NCBI RefSeq assembly: GCF_037546185.1 | Contig: NZ_JAWMWH010000001.1 | Span: 558,001 to 622,000, forward strand | Direction of reading: 5' to 3' | Origin: Nicoliella lavandulae | Lineage (GTDB): Bacteria > Bacillota > Bacilli > Lactobacillales > Lactobacillaceae | Length of the DNA stretch: 64,000 bases | Shown: positions 1 through 8,751 of the stretch, one piece after another | How the letters are laid out: every line of letters begins with the position of its first letter | Position numbering within the stretch: position 1 is the stretch's first letter | The notes under the pieces: model-generated | Databases searched by the model: none | What the model was told of the DNA's origin: nothing | What the model saw: the letters and a program-made list of their open reading frames with translations, nothing else | Made by a program: the position numbers and the translations under genes

Positions 1-502
1 CCACCGCACCGGCAGAAATGTTTAGTAGCCATACGAATGGATAGAATAAGGTGTGAAGATAGTGAAGGGGACTAGAAACAATATCTAACATTTGTCTTGG
101 CTTATCAGTACTAAGGTTTTTTGGTACTACTTCAGTAAAGACCACTTCCAAGTAGGTCAATAATCCAACCCCGATAATTACACTAATTCCACGTGCGGAT
201 GCTTGGCCAATATTTACCAAGTTAAGTACGTCGGATAATAGATGGTCGATGAATGGTTCACCAATCCAACCTAAAATAATTCCAGCTAATGAAACTCCCA
301 CCTGGGTAGTGGATAAGTAATCGTTTAAATGGGTAACCATGTAAATCTGTCGATCTAATTTTTTGGGATTACCATTCCCATTGGCTTTGTCGTCCTCTAA
401 TGAACTTAATCGCGTTTGGACTAACGCAAATTCACTCCCAACGGAGAAGGCAGCGAAGAAGAATGTGATTAGAATAATTATTAATTGTATTCCACTAGAC
501 AA
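1..502 (-). CDS. CNNM/HlyC-CorC family membrane protein, N-terminal part
   Basis: The reading frame on the minus strand begins at a TTG at 502 and runs off the window edge, giving the first 167 residues. A GAGGG Shine-Dalgarno lies 7 bases before the TTG. The sequence starts with a hydrophobic helix, followed by SEFALVQTRLSSLE and later FTEVVPKNLST, both hallmarks of the DUF21 (CNNM) transmembrane domain. Full-length members carry a pair of CBS domains and a CorC-like C-terminal domain and are linked to magnesium or other cation export; that part is outside the window. A TATAAT-like -10 on the minus strand at 551-556 is a plausible promoter. The family call is secure; the transported ion is not known from sequence. 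Confidence 0.85.
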   Translation of the reverse strand, partial: MSSGIQLIIILITFFFAAFSVGSEFALVQTRLSSLEDDKANGNGNPKKLDRQIYMVTHLNDYLSTTQVGVSLAGIILGWIGEPFIDHLLSDVLNLVNIGQASARGISVIIGVGLLTYLEVVFTEVVPKNLSTDKPRQMLDIVSSPLHYLHTLFYPFVWLLNISAGAV

Positions 503-640
503 TAAAGTTCCCTCATTTCTGAATCTACTATATTTAAAGTTAATACTACTATTATAACGCTAAGATATTAAGATTAAAATAAATATAGCCCCACCAAAAT
601 GACTTTTTTATGAACTTAATGCTGTTATTAAAACATCACA

Positions 641-657
641 TGTTATTTCTTATAACA
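641..657. promoter_or_regulatory. Putative GlnR box 1 upstream of amtB
   Basis: TGTTATTTCTTATAACA fits the GlnR/TnrA consensus TGTNA-N7-TNACA exactly and is a near-perfect inverted repeat. Its centre is 63 bp, six helical turns, from the second box at 704-720, a spacing that suits two dimers on one DNA face. A looser half-match (TGTTA-N8-TCACA) begins at 623. Confidence 0.7.
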
Positions 658-703
658 TAAAATTGAAAAAAACGGTAAAAACAGTGGTAAATAATTATTC
701 TGG

Positions 704-720
704 TGTTATAATATCTTACA
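704..720. promoter_or_regulatory. Putative GlnR box 2 overlapping the amtB promoter
   Basis: TGTTATAATATCTTACA matches TGTNA-N7-TNACA. It contains an extended -10 element, TGTTATAAT at 704-712, so a bound repressor would directly block RNA polymerase. The amtB start codon follows at 743. Confidence 0.7.
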
Positions 721-742
721 TAAAGATTAAAAGGATGTGGCG

Positions 743-1975
743 ATGATGAGTTTAGGGAGTACGGTGTTTGTTTTAATTTCTGCAATTTTAGTATTATTGA
801 TGACTCCTGGATTAGCATTTTTCTATGGAGGCCTAGTTTCAAAGAAAAACGTGGTTAATACCATGTTTTTGGTCTTCTTAATGACTGGGATGGTTGCGTT
901 AATGTGGATTTTGTTCGGGTATGGTTTTTCCTTTGTTGGGAATGGGGCCTTTATTGGTGACTTTAAACATTTCTTCTTAAATGGAATTGATTTGAACTCA
1001 CTTCAACCTACTAAGATTCCAACTGGCGTTTACATGCTATTTCAGATGATGTTCGCAATCATTACCCCCGGGTTATTCATTGGGGCGATTGTTGGTCGGA
1101 CTAAATTAAAGTTTATTCTATTGTTCATCTTTATTTGGTCCATTGTTGTTTATTATCCAATGGTACATATGGTTTGGAGCACGACTGGTTTTCTAGCTAA
1201 AATGGGTACTCTAGATTTCGCTGGAGGAACCGTTATTCATATTAATGCTGGGGTAACCGCCTTTGTGTTAGCAAAATTAATCGGCAAACGACTTAATTAT
1301 GGTAAGAAAGTTCAAGCATATAGCGTTCCACTAGTTTTGATTGGGACTACGTTACTTTGGATCGGTTGGTATGGTTTCAATGCCGGTTCAGCCTTAGCAA
1401 TTAACAATATTGCAATGCAAGCAGCTGTAACCACTACGGTAGCTACTGCTGCGTCAATGATGACATGGTTTGGATTAGATACATTCTTCAATCGTAAGCC
1501 AAGCTTAATGGGCGTTTGTACTGGAACTCTATGTGGACTAGTTGGGATTACGCCGGCCGCAGGATATGTAACGGTTGCGGGTGCCTTTTGGATCGGAATC
1601 ATTGCTACGATTGCTAGTTATTGCTTTGTTAACTACATTAAACCGCGGATTCAATTAGACGATACCCTAGATGCATTCGGATGCCACGGAGTTAGTGGAA
1701 TGGTTGGTAGTGTTGCTACTGGGTTATTTGCAACCAAATTAGCTAACCCAACGATTGCTAACAATGGCTTATTCTATGGTGGTGGTTTGCACCAAGTGTT
1801 GATTCAACTAGGCGCAACTATTTTTACGGTTGTTTTCGTTGCTGTAGCAGCATTTGCAATTGCTAAGTTAGTGGGTATGATTACGCCAATGCGGGCTTCA
1901 CGGCAGGAAGAAGAAGAAGGAATGGACCTTTCAGAACACAGCGAAGTGGTTGATGATGCTGTGCACATTAAATAA
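743..1975 (+). CDS. amtB: Ammonium transporter AmtB
   Basis: 410-residue Amt/Mep/Rh channel that conducts ammonium/ammonia across the cytoplasmic membrane. About eleven hydrophobic helices are visible. The twin pore histidines sit in DFAGGTVIHINAG (H166) and FGCHGVSGMVG (H315), both intact. A GTG at 737 is in frame but almost touches the AAAGG ribosome site at 730-734; the ATG at 743, 8 bases away, is the better start. The cytoplasmic tail is short and acidic (EEEEGMDLSEH), and no glnK gene is adjacent, unlike the arrangement in many bacteria. Two GlnR-like boxes overlap the promoter region, so expression is probably derepressed under nitrogen limitation. Function secure, regulation inferred. 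Confidence 0.95.
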   Translation: MMSLGSTVFVLISAILVLLMTPGLAFFYGGLVSKKNVVNTMFLVFLMTGMVALMWILFGYGFSFVGNGAFIGDFKHFFLNGIDLNSLQPTKIPTGVYMLFQMMFAIITPGLFIGAIVGRTKLKFILLFIFIWSIVVYYPMVHMVWSTTGFLAKMGTLDFAGGTVIHINAGVTAFVLAKLIGKRLNYGKKVQAYSVPLVLIGTTLLWIGWYGFNAGSALAINNIAMQAAVTTTVATAASMMTWFGLDTFFNRKPSLMGVCTGTLCGLVGITPAAGYVTVAGAFWIGIIATIASYCFVNYIKPRIQLDDTLDAFGCHGVSGMVGSVATGLFATKLANPTIANNGLFYGGGLHQVLIQLGATIFTVVFVAVAAFAIAKLVGMITPMRASRQEEEEGMDLSEHSEVVDDAVHIK

Positions 1976-1977
1976 TT

Positions 1978-1994
1978 GTTAATTTAGTTAACAG
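1978..1994. promoter_or_regulatory. Putative GlnR box upstream of the SemiSWEET gene
   Basis: TGTTAATTTAGTTAACA starts two bases after the amtB stop codon. It matches TGTNA-N7-TNACA and has perfect six-base arms (TGTTAA/TTAACA). It lacks a T-tract, so an operator is likelier than a terminator. It lies just upstream of the promoter at 2020-2028. Confidence 0.55.
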
Positions 1995-2019
1995 TGATTT
2001 AAATGCGTCCTTTTATTTA

Positions 2020-2028
2020 TGTTATAAT
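2020..2028 (+). promoter_or_regulatory. Extended -10 promoter of the SemiSWEET gene
   Basis: TGTTATAAT is an extended -10 (TGn plus TATAAT at 2023-2028). No good -35 is visible at 17 bp, which is usual for extended -10 promoters. Confidence 0.55.
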
Positions 2029-2075
2029 TATCTTATATAGATTTAGAAATTATTTCTGAATAGGAGGGTGCTTAA

Positions 2076-2390
2076 GTGAAGGTAGATAACTATGTTCCAA
2101 AGGACAAACGTAAACAAGTTCCTGAAAAACGAGTAAAAAGTTTAAAGAAATTAAGTAAGGTAGCGATTGTGACATGTTCATTAATGTACATCTTTTATTT
2201 CCCACAAATCATCGCTAACTTCCGTGGTGAAACTGGTTCACCAATTCAATATGCAATTGCGACGATCAATGCGTCCCTTTGGGTATACTATGGTTGGGCT
2301 AAGACGTACCGGGATTGGCCACTAATTATTTCTAATATTCCTGGAGTTATTTTCGGGTTAATTACATTTATCACAATTTATATTCATTAA
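2076..2390 (+). CDS. SemiSWEET (PQ-loop) small-molecule transporter
   Basis: 104-residue membrane protein with three predicted helices after a basic N-terminal stretch of about 25 residues. The signature FPQIIANFRGE carries the PQ-loop proline-glutamine pair of SemiSWEETs, and INASLWVYYGW carries the conserved asparagine of the third helix. SemiSWEETs dimerise to form a channel-like passage and have been shown to move sugars; the substrate here is unknown. The start is GTG, set by a strong AGGAGGGTG site at 2062-2070. It lies 100 bp after amtB behind a GlnR-like box of its own, which hints at a link to nitrogen status rather than to sugar supply. Length is normal for the family. Confidence 0.8.
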   Translation: MKVDNYVPKDKRKQVPEKRVKSLKKLSKVAIVTCSLMYIFYFPQIIANFRGETGSPIQYAIATINASLWVYYGWAKTYRDWPLIISNIPGVIFGLITFITIYIH

Positions 2391-2404
2391 TATTAACGAT
2401 TAAA

Positions 2405-2452
2405 AAATAGGTCGATTGATGCTGCATTTAAGTAGCTTCAATCGACCTATTT
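2405..2452. terminator. Bidirectional Rho-independent terminator
   Basis: Fifteen-base arms AAATAGGTCGATTGA and TCAATCGACCTATTT enclose an 18-base loop, with A/T-rich flanks on both sides. It is shared by the SemiSWEET gene and the converging aldo/keto reductase gene. Confidence 0.9.
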
Positions 2453-2462
2453 CTTTAATTTT

Positions 2463-3311
2463 TTAGTGGTATTGATGTTCTAATTCATAAACTAGTTCAG
2501 GATCATCACCATTACGTTTATTTTGATTCAATGCATTAATTGCTTGCATTTCAGTATCTGATAGCTTGAAATCATAAACATCAGTATTTTGTTGAACTCG
2601 TTCAGGCGTGTTGGACTTAGGGATGATTGCCACTCCCCGTTGTAAGTGCCATCTTAAAATAACTTGGGCGACTGATTTACCATGTGCGTCAGCGATTTTT
2701 TGGATGGTTTCATCTTTTAACGCTGCTCCCCGACCAAATGGGCTCCAAGCTTGGGTTAGGATGCCTGCTTGTTGGTCGAAGTCGACCATCGTAGGTTGGC
2801 TAAGGTAGGGATGCAATTCAATTTGATTTACAACTGGCATTTCACGAGCCTTAGTTTTGAGCAGTTCTAAATGCGCCCGGTGGTAGTTGCTGACCCCAAT
2901 GGATTTGATCTTACCGGCGGCCTTGGCATCTTCTAGGGCCCGCCAAGTATTGAAAAACTCAGAGTGAATTGGCCAGTGAATTAGCACTAAGTCAAGGTAG
3001 TCAGTTTGGAGTCGTTGTAGTGATTCATCAACGGCTTTTAGCGTTGATTCATAACCTTGCTTATTTTCTGGAATCTTAGTGGTAATAAAGATGTCATTAC
3101 GGTTGATGTGGTTATTTTTAATGGCTTGGCCCAAAACCGCCTCGTTATTATATAGTTGAGCGGTATCAAAAAGCCGATAACCATTTTCGTAAGCCGTTTT
3201 AATTGCTGCATCCATATCAGCTTGTTCGGTAATTTTATAAGTTCCAAAGCCTTCCATTGGAATTTCATTACCATCCCGTAATTTAAAAGTATCTTGAATT
3301 GAATTGAGCAT
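2463..3311 (-). CDS. Aldo/keto reductase
   Basis: 282-residue NADPH-dependent oxidoreductase of the AKR TIM-barrel family, probably cytoplasmic, reducing small aldehydes or ketones such as diketogluconate or methylglyoxal-like substrates. The catalytic tetrad is complete: D49 and Y54 in GYRLFDTAQLYNNE, K79 in TTKIP, and H112 in LIHWP. The nucleotide-binding end IIPKSNTPERVQQN is also typical. The ATG start follows AAGGAGG at good spacing. It is monocistronic, between two terminators, so context does not reveal the substrate. Closest recognised subgroup is the 2,5-diketo-D-gluconate reductase type. Confidence 0.93.
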   Translation of the reverse strand: MLNSIQDTFKLRDGNEIPMEGFGTYKITEQADMDAAIKTAYENGYRLFDTAQLYNNEAVLGQAIKNNHINRNDIFITTKIPENKQGYESTLKAVDESLQRLQTDYLDLVLIHWPIHSEFFNTWRALEDAKAAGKIKSIGVSNYHRAHLELLKTKAREMPVVNQIELHPYLSQPTMVDFDQQAGILTQAWSPFGRGAALKDETIQKIADAHGKSVAQVILRWHLQRGVAIIPKSNTPERVQQNTDVYDFKLSDTEMQAINALNQNKRNGDDPELVYELEHQYH

Positions 3312-3439
3312 TTAATTTCCTCCTTACACTTTATAAGAATATGATAAGACATGTGGTTTTATGACTGCAAACATTATCACTTTTAAGCTAAAATATTATA
3401 CAATAGGTATTAAAGTATACATTTAGGAAGGGTGGTCGT

Positions 3440-5773
3440 ATGGCTATCGATTGGCGAAAAGTTGATGCTGATCGTGGATTGACTGAAAAAGAGGTTCAAT
3501 CTAGGATTAAGGCAGATGAAATTAATCATTCGCCGAAAACGTTGACCAAAAGTGTTGGTCAAATTATTAAAATCAATACGTTTACATTATTTAATTTAAT
3601 TAACGTTGTGCTTGCGGCATTTGTTATTTACACCGGCAGTTATAAGAACTTGTTGTTCTTAGTGGTGGCAGTCATCAATACGGTCATTGGTTCGTTTCAA
3701 GAGATTCGTTCCAAGCGCCAAATCGATAAGATGACCTTGTTATCGCGTGATAAAACAACTGTAATTCGCGATGGTAAAGAACTTACGATTGATCCGAATC
3801 AAATTGTAGTGGGCGATGTGATTCAACTAAAACGTGGTAGCCAGGTTCCAGTTGATGGAATCGTGTTGACCAATGGGGCACTAGAAGTTGATGAATCGCA
3901 AATTACCGGTGAATCAGACTCAATTTCAAAACAAGCCGGCGATGAAATAACGTCTGCTAGTTCGGTCGTTAGTGGTAGCGCTAAGATGGTCGCAGTTAAA
4001 GTCGGTGCGGCTTCATTTGTGAATAAGATTTCAGCCGTGGCTAAAGATGATGGAGATTCCAATGGTAAAATGTTGAAACTCATTAATAAAATTATCCAAA
4101 TTTTGACGTTTATCATCATTCCATTAGGGATTATTCTCTTTACTTCTAAGATTTTACGGGGAAGCGATGTTAACAACGCGATTTTAGGAACAGTTGCATC
4201 TGCCACGGGGATGATTCCAGAAGGATTAGTATTACTTTCATCGATGACATTAGCAGTATCCGCAATGAAATTAGCTCGTAAACGGGTGTTGGTACGTAAT
4301 TTACCAGTTATTGAAACCCTAGCGCGGGTGGATACCATCTGTTTAGATAAAACGGGAACGATTACAAGTGGTGAATTAGCCTTTAAGAAGGTGGTTCCGT
4401 TTGCTAATCATTCAGTAGAGCAATTGGACACCATTATTGGTGCTGCCGTTCATCAAATTGGTGATGACAATGAAACCGCGATGGCATTAAAGGAAGCATT
4501 GCCAGATCCTGGATGGCAGGCGACTGAAATTCACCCCTTTTCATCCGCTCGTAAATGGAGTGGGGCCACTTTTGATAATGGTAGCTACATGATCGGAGCT
4601 CCGCAGTTTGTAGTCGATCAACTAGATGCCCATCAACAAGCAACTGTTAAGGAATACGCAGCTGCCGGCAATCGGGTCTTAGCAGTTGCTAAAGCGGACC
4701 GCTTCGATGGAGAACATCCCGTTAATGCTGAACTATTAGGATTAATTTTAATTTCAGATGTTATTCGACCAAATGCTGAAAGCACATTGAAATTTTTTGC
4801 ATCCCAAGGCGTTGATATCAACGTGATTTCTGGGGATGATCCAGTAACGGTATCTAGCATCGCCAAACGGGTGGCAATTAAGGATGCTGATAAGTACATT
4901 GATATGTCGACCGTTGGTGATAATCCAGATTATGATCAACTGGTTCGTGACTACACCGTGTTCGGCCGCGTTACACCCAACCAAAAGCGTGAGTTGATCA
5001 AGGGGTACCAAGATAATGGCCACACCGTTGCCATGACTGGGGATGGGGTCAATGATATGCCAGCATTAAAACAATCTGATTGTGGAATTGTAATGGCGTC
5101 TGGAAGCGAAAGTGCTAAGAGTATTGCCAACTTCGTGTTAATTGATTCTAACTTTGACTCAATGATCGATGTTTTAAAGGAAGGACGCCGGGTCATTAAT
5201 AACATCGGGAGCGTGGCTTCGCTATACCTAGTAAAAACCATCTACTCCACGATTTTGACGATTCTATTTATTTTTGCGACGCATGACTATCCATTCTTGC
5301 CGATTCAATTAACCCCAATTTCTACATTTATGGTGGGAATTCCATCGTTCGTCTTGGCATTTGAACCTAACTACCAACGGGTTACTAACCAATTCATTAC
5401 TAAGATTATTGAAGTGGCCGTTCCAGTTGCGTTAAGCATTGTATTTTACGTCTTAGCCATTTTATTTGCGGCTCGCTACTGGCCAATGAGTTATGCACAA
5501 ACTTCGACTCTAAGTGTTTTGGCTACTGGGATTTGTTGTTGGATCGCGTTAATTATGGTCTCTAAGCCGTTGAATCCGTTCAAGATTTCAGTAGTAGTTG
5601 TTACGGGTCTAATTTTTCTATTTACGTTCTTTGTAGTAGGGAACTTCTTCTCGTTAGTATCAATATTTGTCAGCCCATTATGGATTGTAGCACTATTGAT
5701 TGCACTGAGTGCTTATCCGTTGATTATCGGCTTTCAAAAGATTGAGCATCAATTGATGCAATTAAGGAAATAA
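3440..5773 (+). CDS. P-type cation-transporting ATPase, CtpE-like
   Basis: 777-residue P-type ATPase. The actuator-domain motif TGES is at 156-159, the phosphorylated aspartate D303 lies in CLDKTGT, and the hinge motif TGDGVNDMPALK follows further on. Helix M4 carries MIPEGLVLL (PEGL at 260-263), the form seen in CtpE-type ATPases, which are linked to calcium uptake in mycobacteria, rather than the CPC of heavy-metal pumps. There is no N-terminal metal-binding domain. The ATG follows GGAAGGGTGG. It stands alone with its own terminator. That it is a cation pump is certain; calcium as the ion is inference from the M4 motif. Confidence 0.88.
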   Translation: MAIDWRKVDADRGLTEKEVQSRIKADEINHSPKTLTKSVGQIIKINTFTLFNLINVVLAAFVIYTGSYKNLLFLVVAVINTVIGSFQEIRSKRQIDKMTLLSRDKTTVIRDGKELTIDPNQIVVGDVIQLKRGSQVPVDGIVLTNGALEVDESQITGESDSISKQAGDEITSASSVVSGSAKMVAVKVGAASFVNKISAVAKDDGDSNGKMLKLINKIIQILTFIIIPLGIILFTSKILRGSDVNNAILGTVASATGMIPEGLVLLSSMTLAVSAMKLARKRVLVRNLPVIETLARVDTICLDKTGTITSGELAFKKVVPFANHSVEQLDTIIGAAVHQIGDDNETAMALKEALPDPGWQATEIHPFSSARKWSGATFDNGSYMIGAPQFVVDQLDAHQQATVKEYAAAGNRVLAVAKADRFDGEHPVNAELLGLILISDVIRPNAESTLKFFASQGVDINVISGDDPVTVSSIAKRVAIKDADKYIDMSTVGDNPDYDQLVRDYTVFGRVTPNQKRELIKGYQDNGHTVAMTGDGVNDMPALKQSDCGIVMASGSESAKSIANFVLIDSNFDSMIDVLKEGRRVINNIGSVASLYLVKTIYSTILTILFIFATHDYPFLPIQLTPISTFMVGIPSFVLAFEPNYQRVTNQFITKIIEVAVPVALSIVFYVLAILFAARYWPMSYAQTSTLSVLATGICCWIALIMVSKPLNPFKISVVVVTGLIFLFTFFVVGNFFSLVSIFVSPLWIVALLIALSAYPLIIGFQKIEHQLMQLRK

Positions 5774-5777
5774 TTAA

Positions 5778-5823
5778 AAAAGCAATTTTTACTGTTCAAC
5801 GACCGTAAAAATTGCTTTTGTTT
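5778..5823 (+). terminator. Rho-independent terminator of the P-type ATPase gene
   Basis: Fifteen-base arms AAAAGCAATTTTTAC and GTAAAAATTGCTTTT around a 12-base loop, followed by GTTTT. Confidence 0.85.
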
Positions 5824-5908
5824 TGGAATGCGTTTACCTTATAAAATAATAATTGTAATCATGGTAAACTAGTAAGTATTTATTATGCACAGAAGGAATG
5901 ATCAAAAT

Positions 5909-6547
5909 ATGGAAATCGCATTTGACCAGGTCGAACCTTACGTAAAGGCCCGAATGCAAAATGACAGCACTGGCCATAACTATGATCACGTTGAGCGAGT
6001 AGTAAATAACGTTCAAGCCATCATTGTTAATGAATCCAAGGCCAATGCACTAGTCGCATTAACCGCGGCTTATCTCCACGACTTAATTGATGATAAGTTA
6101 GTTGATGACCCCGAACAACAAATTGCGGTTGTAAAGCAACAGCTTGCTAAATGGCATTATTCAGAAGATAAGATTGACCAAATTATGGATATTATTGAAC
6201 ACATGTCATTTAGTAAGAATTTAGATCACCAGTATCACTTATCGATTGAAGGGCAAATTGTTCAAGACGCTGATCGCCTAGATGCGATTGGTGCAATTGG
6301 AATTGCGCGGGCCTTTTATTATGGCGGCCACTTTGGTGAAAGCATGTATGACCCCATGATAAAACCCCGCCAGCAATTAACTCCTGAAACGTATCGTCAA
6401 CCGACTACGATCGTTAATCATTTTTACGAAAAGTTATTGCGGATTAAGGACACGTTAAATACTGATACCGCCAAAGAAATGGCCCGGGTCCGGCAACGAG
6501 TGATGCAAGAATTTTTAACTGAATTTAAGGTTGAGTGGGGGAGTTAG
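5909..6547 (+). CDS. HD-domain phosphohydrolase
   Basis: 212-residue soluble protein of the HD superfamily. Metal-binding histidines and aspartates are visible as GHNYDHVER (H23, H27), the paired LHDL (H57-D58) and QDADRLDAIGAIGIAR, which ends the metal site. This matches the YedJ/YpgQ-type subgroup, enzymes active on nucleotides. An upstream in-frame ATG at 5885 lies before the AGAAGGA site at 5891-5897, so the ATG at 5909 is preferred. The last four bases overlap the end of the converging HExxH membrane protein gene, with no terminator between them. The natural substrate is unknown. Confidence 0.85.
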   Translation: MEIAFDQVEPYVKARMQNDSTGHNYDHVERVVNNVQAIIVNESKANALVALTAAYLHDLIDDKLVDDPEQQIAVVKQQLAKWHYSEDKIDQIMDIIEHMSFSKNLDHQYHLSIEGQIVQDADRLDAIGAIGIARAFYYGGHFGESMYDPMIKPRQQLTPETYRQPTTIVNHFYEKLLRIKDTLNTDTAKEMARVRQRVMQEFLTEFKVEWGS

Positions 6548-7296
6548 TAGTTAGTGATCAGGCGAATGACACCATTACTAATTAAAACCACCACTAATGA
6601 GAAGAATAAAATTCCATTGACCGTTGTACTGAAAAGATGTAGCCAATTAATGTAAATACTCCCCACCCCTAGGAGAGTTGCAAAGGAAGTAGCAACGATA
6701 ATTAGGCCAATGATGATAATTAGCCCAAATTTAATGTGGGTTAAATCAGCATCGCTTAAATCAAACCCACCAATTGAGATGTTACCAGCAATAATGATTA
6801 GGACCGGGAGTTTCCAAATGCGATCCAGTTTAAATATTTGCCAATCCATTTGAAAGTTGGGAAGGGCATGCATTTGTTGAAGCAACGATGGGGTTAGTAG
6901 GGAAGTAGCGATAATTAGAGCAATTGCACAACCAAAGATGGGGGCAATCCCGATAAATAGATTTCCGGTGCGTTGATAACTGCTTTTGGCATTATAGGAA
7001 TGATTGACGTAGCCTAATTTATTATCGCCGTCACCATTAGGCACATGAAGGAGGCGAAATCCGGTAATCTTGTGGCCGAACAGGAGCGCTACAATTAAGT
7101 GGCTAAACTCGTGGATGACCACCCCGAACCAGCCAAAGAAGATCTGGCCCCGTAGCCCGTAGCGATTAGCAATTAGTTGCTTGCAGCTATGGCTGATCCG
7201 TCTTAAACAAATGATGAATAGGATTGGGAAAACAATGACTTCAATGATGGCGGTTAGATTATTTTGAATTAATAGTGAACCAATATTTTCCATCAT
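6544..7296 (-). CDS. Membrane protein with HEFSH zinc-protease-like motif
   Basis: About 250 residues with five or six hydrophobic helices. WFGVVIHEFSHLIVALLFGH holds an HExxH motif (H62, E63, H66) in a membrane context, as in M50-type or related intramembrane metallopeptidases. The expected distal aspartate of a canonical M50 NPDG motif is not obvious; the FDLSDADL segment near residue 175 is a possible substitute. The gene begins 2 bases after the ybaK stop, so the two are co-transcribed and probably translationally coupled. The alternative is a structural relative without protease activity. I do not recognise a named family. Confidence 0.6.
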   Translation of the reverse strand: MMENIGSLLIQNNLTAIIEVIVFPILFIICLRRISHSCKQLIANRYGLRGQIFFGWFGVVIHEFSHLIVALLFGHKITGFRLLHVPNGDGDNKLGYVNHSYNAKSSYQRTGNLFIGIAPIFGCAIALIIATSLLTPSLLQQMHALPNFQMDWQIFKLDRIWKLPVLIIIAGNISIGGFDLSDADLTHIKFGLIIIIGLIIVATSFATLLGVGSIYINWLHLFSTTVNGILFFSLVVVLISNGVIRLITNY

Positions 7297-7298
7297 GA

Positions 7299-7799
7299 TT
7301 AGTTATCCGTGGCAATGTCTGCAAATTCAGCATGCACTAATTGTTTTAAGTCTTCTGCATTAACTTCCACGGACCGCCCGATTTTACCAGAAGAAACTAA
7401 GATATTACCCTGCTTTTGGGCAGAAGTATCAATGTAGATTGGGTATTGGAATTTTTCCCAAATGCCAATGGGGGTATTGGCACCATGTTCGTAACCAGTA
7501 GTCTTTTCGAGCTCCTTTAGTGGGACCATATTCACCTTTTTATTGCCAGAAACACGGGCGAGTTCTTTTTCGTCCAAATGCTTATCAATTGGCACCACGC
7601 CAACGACAGGGCCGGTGGCCTTACCACTTAACACTAGGGTCTTATAGACCTTGTGTTCATCCACATCGCCATGCTGGACGTCCATTTGAGCAACGTCACC
7701 CTTCATGTGGGTTTCAAAGACAAATTGTTTATAATCCACTTTGGCCTTGTCTAAGATTTTTTCAACTAGCGTTTTTTTAATTTTATTTTTTTTCGACAT
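7299..7799 (-). CDS. ybaK: Cys-tRNA(Pro) deacylase, YbaK/EbsC family
   Basis: 166-residue editing protein that hydrolyses cysteine wrongly attached to tRNA(Pro), acting in trans with prolyl-tRNA synthetase. Family features are the N-terminal YKQFVFETHMKGDVAQ, the central VVPIDKHLDEKELA and the GYEHGANTPIGI segment, and ISSGKIGRSVEV-like LVSSGKIGRSVEV near the C terminus. Length is typical. The ATG follows AAAGGTGG. It is the first gene of a two-gene unit with the HEFSH membrane protein. Confidence 0.92.
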   Translation of the reverse strand: MSKKNKIKKTLVEKILDKAKVDYKQFVFETHMKGDVAQMDVQHGDVDEHKVYKTLVLSGKATGPVVGVVPIDKHLDEKELARVSGNKKVNMVPLKELEKTTGYEHGANTPIGIWEKFQYPIYIDTSAQKQGNILVSSGKIGRSVEVNAEDLKQLVHAEFADIATDN

Positions 7800-7869
7800 A
7801 TTTAATAACCACCTTTTATTTATATTTTAGCATATCCCAATTTTGGTTTTTAAAAAGCCAACTAGATTC

Positions 7870-7878
7870 TGTTATACT
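7870..7878 (+). promoter_or_regulatory. Extended -10 promoter of the GntR/UTRA gene
   Basis: TGTTATACT fits an extended -10 (TGn plus TATACT). It lies 39 bases before the ATG, with a GAGGAG ribosome site in between. Confidence 0.5.
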
Positions 7879-7916
7879 AGAATAAATTATAATATGAACG
7901 TTTTGAGGAGTGTAAA

Positions 7917-8639
7917 ATGGCAGATTTAGTTTATCATAAAGTGATGCAAGATTTAAAAGCCAGAATTAGCCGGAACGAATTTCCCAACAACCGCTTGCCA
8001 GATGAACGTTCTTTAAGTGAGTCTTATGGCGTTAGTAGAAGTTCAGTTAAACGGGCATTAGCTTTTTTGGCTGATCAAGGAATTATATTTAAAAAGCGGG
8101 GGTCGGGGACCTTCGTTAATCCATTGTATATGAAATCTAAAACCATCTTTCATTATGATGGTTCCAATATCGGTATTACCGATAGTATGGAAAGTAAAGG
8201 GGAGACCCCCCAGATTAAACTGTTGGATTTTAAAGTGGTGCCAGCAAGTGCTGATCTGCAACAGGACTTGTTTTTACAACCAGATGAATTTGTTTATGAA
8301 ATTAAACGGTTGCGGTCGTTTGGCGACCAACCATTTATGATTGAAACGGGATATATTCCAATTCAAATTACCCCTAAGCTGACCAAACAGATTGTGTCAG
8401 GTTCAATTTTTAATTATTTAGAATCAGAAGTTGGTAAAACGGTGACACGGTCATTTATGTCGATCATGGCTGAACCTTCAACTGCAGACGATCAAAAACT
8501 ATTGGGGTTGAAACCAACGGAACCAGTTGGGGTAATGGAAGGCATTTTCTTTTTAGATGACGGGACGCCGTTTGAAGTATCGAACATGCGCTTACATTAT
8601 AAGTATTTGAAGTATAATACGTTTGTGCAAATTAGTTAA
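7917..8639 (+). CDS. GntR-family (HutC/UTRA) transcriptional regulator
   Basis: 240-residue repressor-type protein. Residues 1-70 form the winged helix (LPDERSLSESYGVSRSSVKRALAFLADQGIIFKKRGSGTFV), and residues of about 95-235 form a UTRA ligand-binding domain (YEIKRLRSFGDQPFMIETGYIP). UTRA domains bind small sugars, sugar phosphates or amino-acid derivatives. It sits directly upstream of and in the same direction as xfp, separated by about 230 bp that hold a strong xfp promoter, so control of xfp is possible but unproven. The ATG follows a good GAGGAG site. Confidence 0.9.
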   Translation: MADLVYHKVMQDLKARISRNEFPNNRLPDERSLSESYGVSRSSVKRALAFLADQGIIFKKRGSGTFVNPLYMKSKTIFHYDGSNIGITDSMESKGETPQIKLLDFKVVPASADLQQDLFLQPDEFVYEIKRLRSFGDQPFMIETGYIPIQITPKLTKQIVSGSIFNYLESEVGKTVTRSFMSIMAEPSTADDQKLLGLKPTEPVGVMEGIFFLDDGTPFEVSNMRLHYKYLKYNTFVQIS

Positions 8640-8751
8640 AAAAGGTTAATTATTCCCATAAAATGTTGGACTATTTAACCGTTTTCATTCATAATATAAG
8701 CAACGATTAATAGTGAGCTGAGCAATTGGTGCGTATCAATTTGCAAAAAGG

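Noticed and set aside
1978..1994. Inverted repeat after amtB as a terminator
   Set aside because: There is no T-run after it, the arms are A/T-rich, and it fits the GlnR consensus much better.
3823..4338. Long antisense frame of 171 codons within the P-type ATPase gene
   Set aside because: It is the shadow of a strongly conserved coding sequence, with no ribosome site and no recognisable protein pattern.
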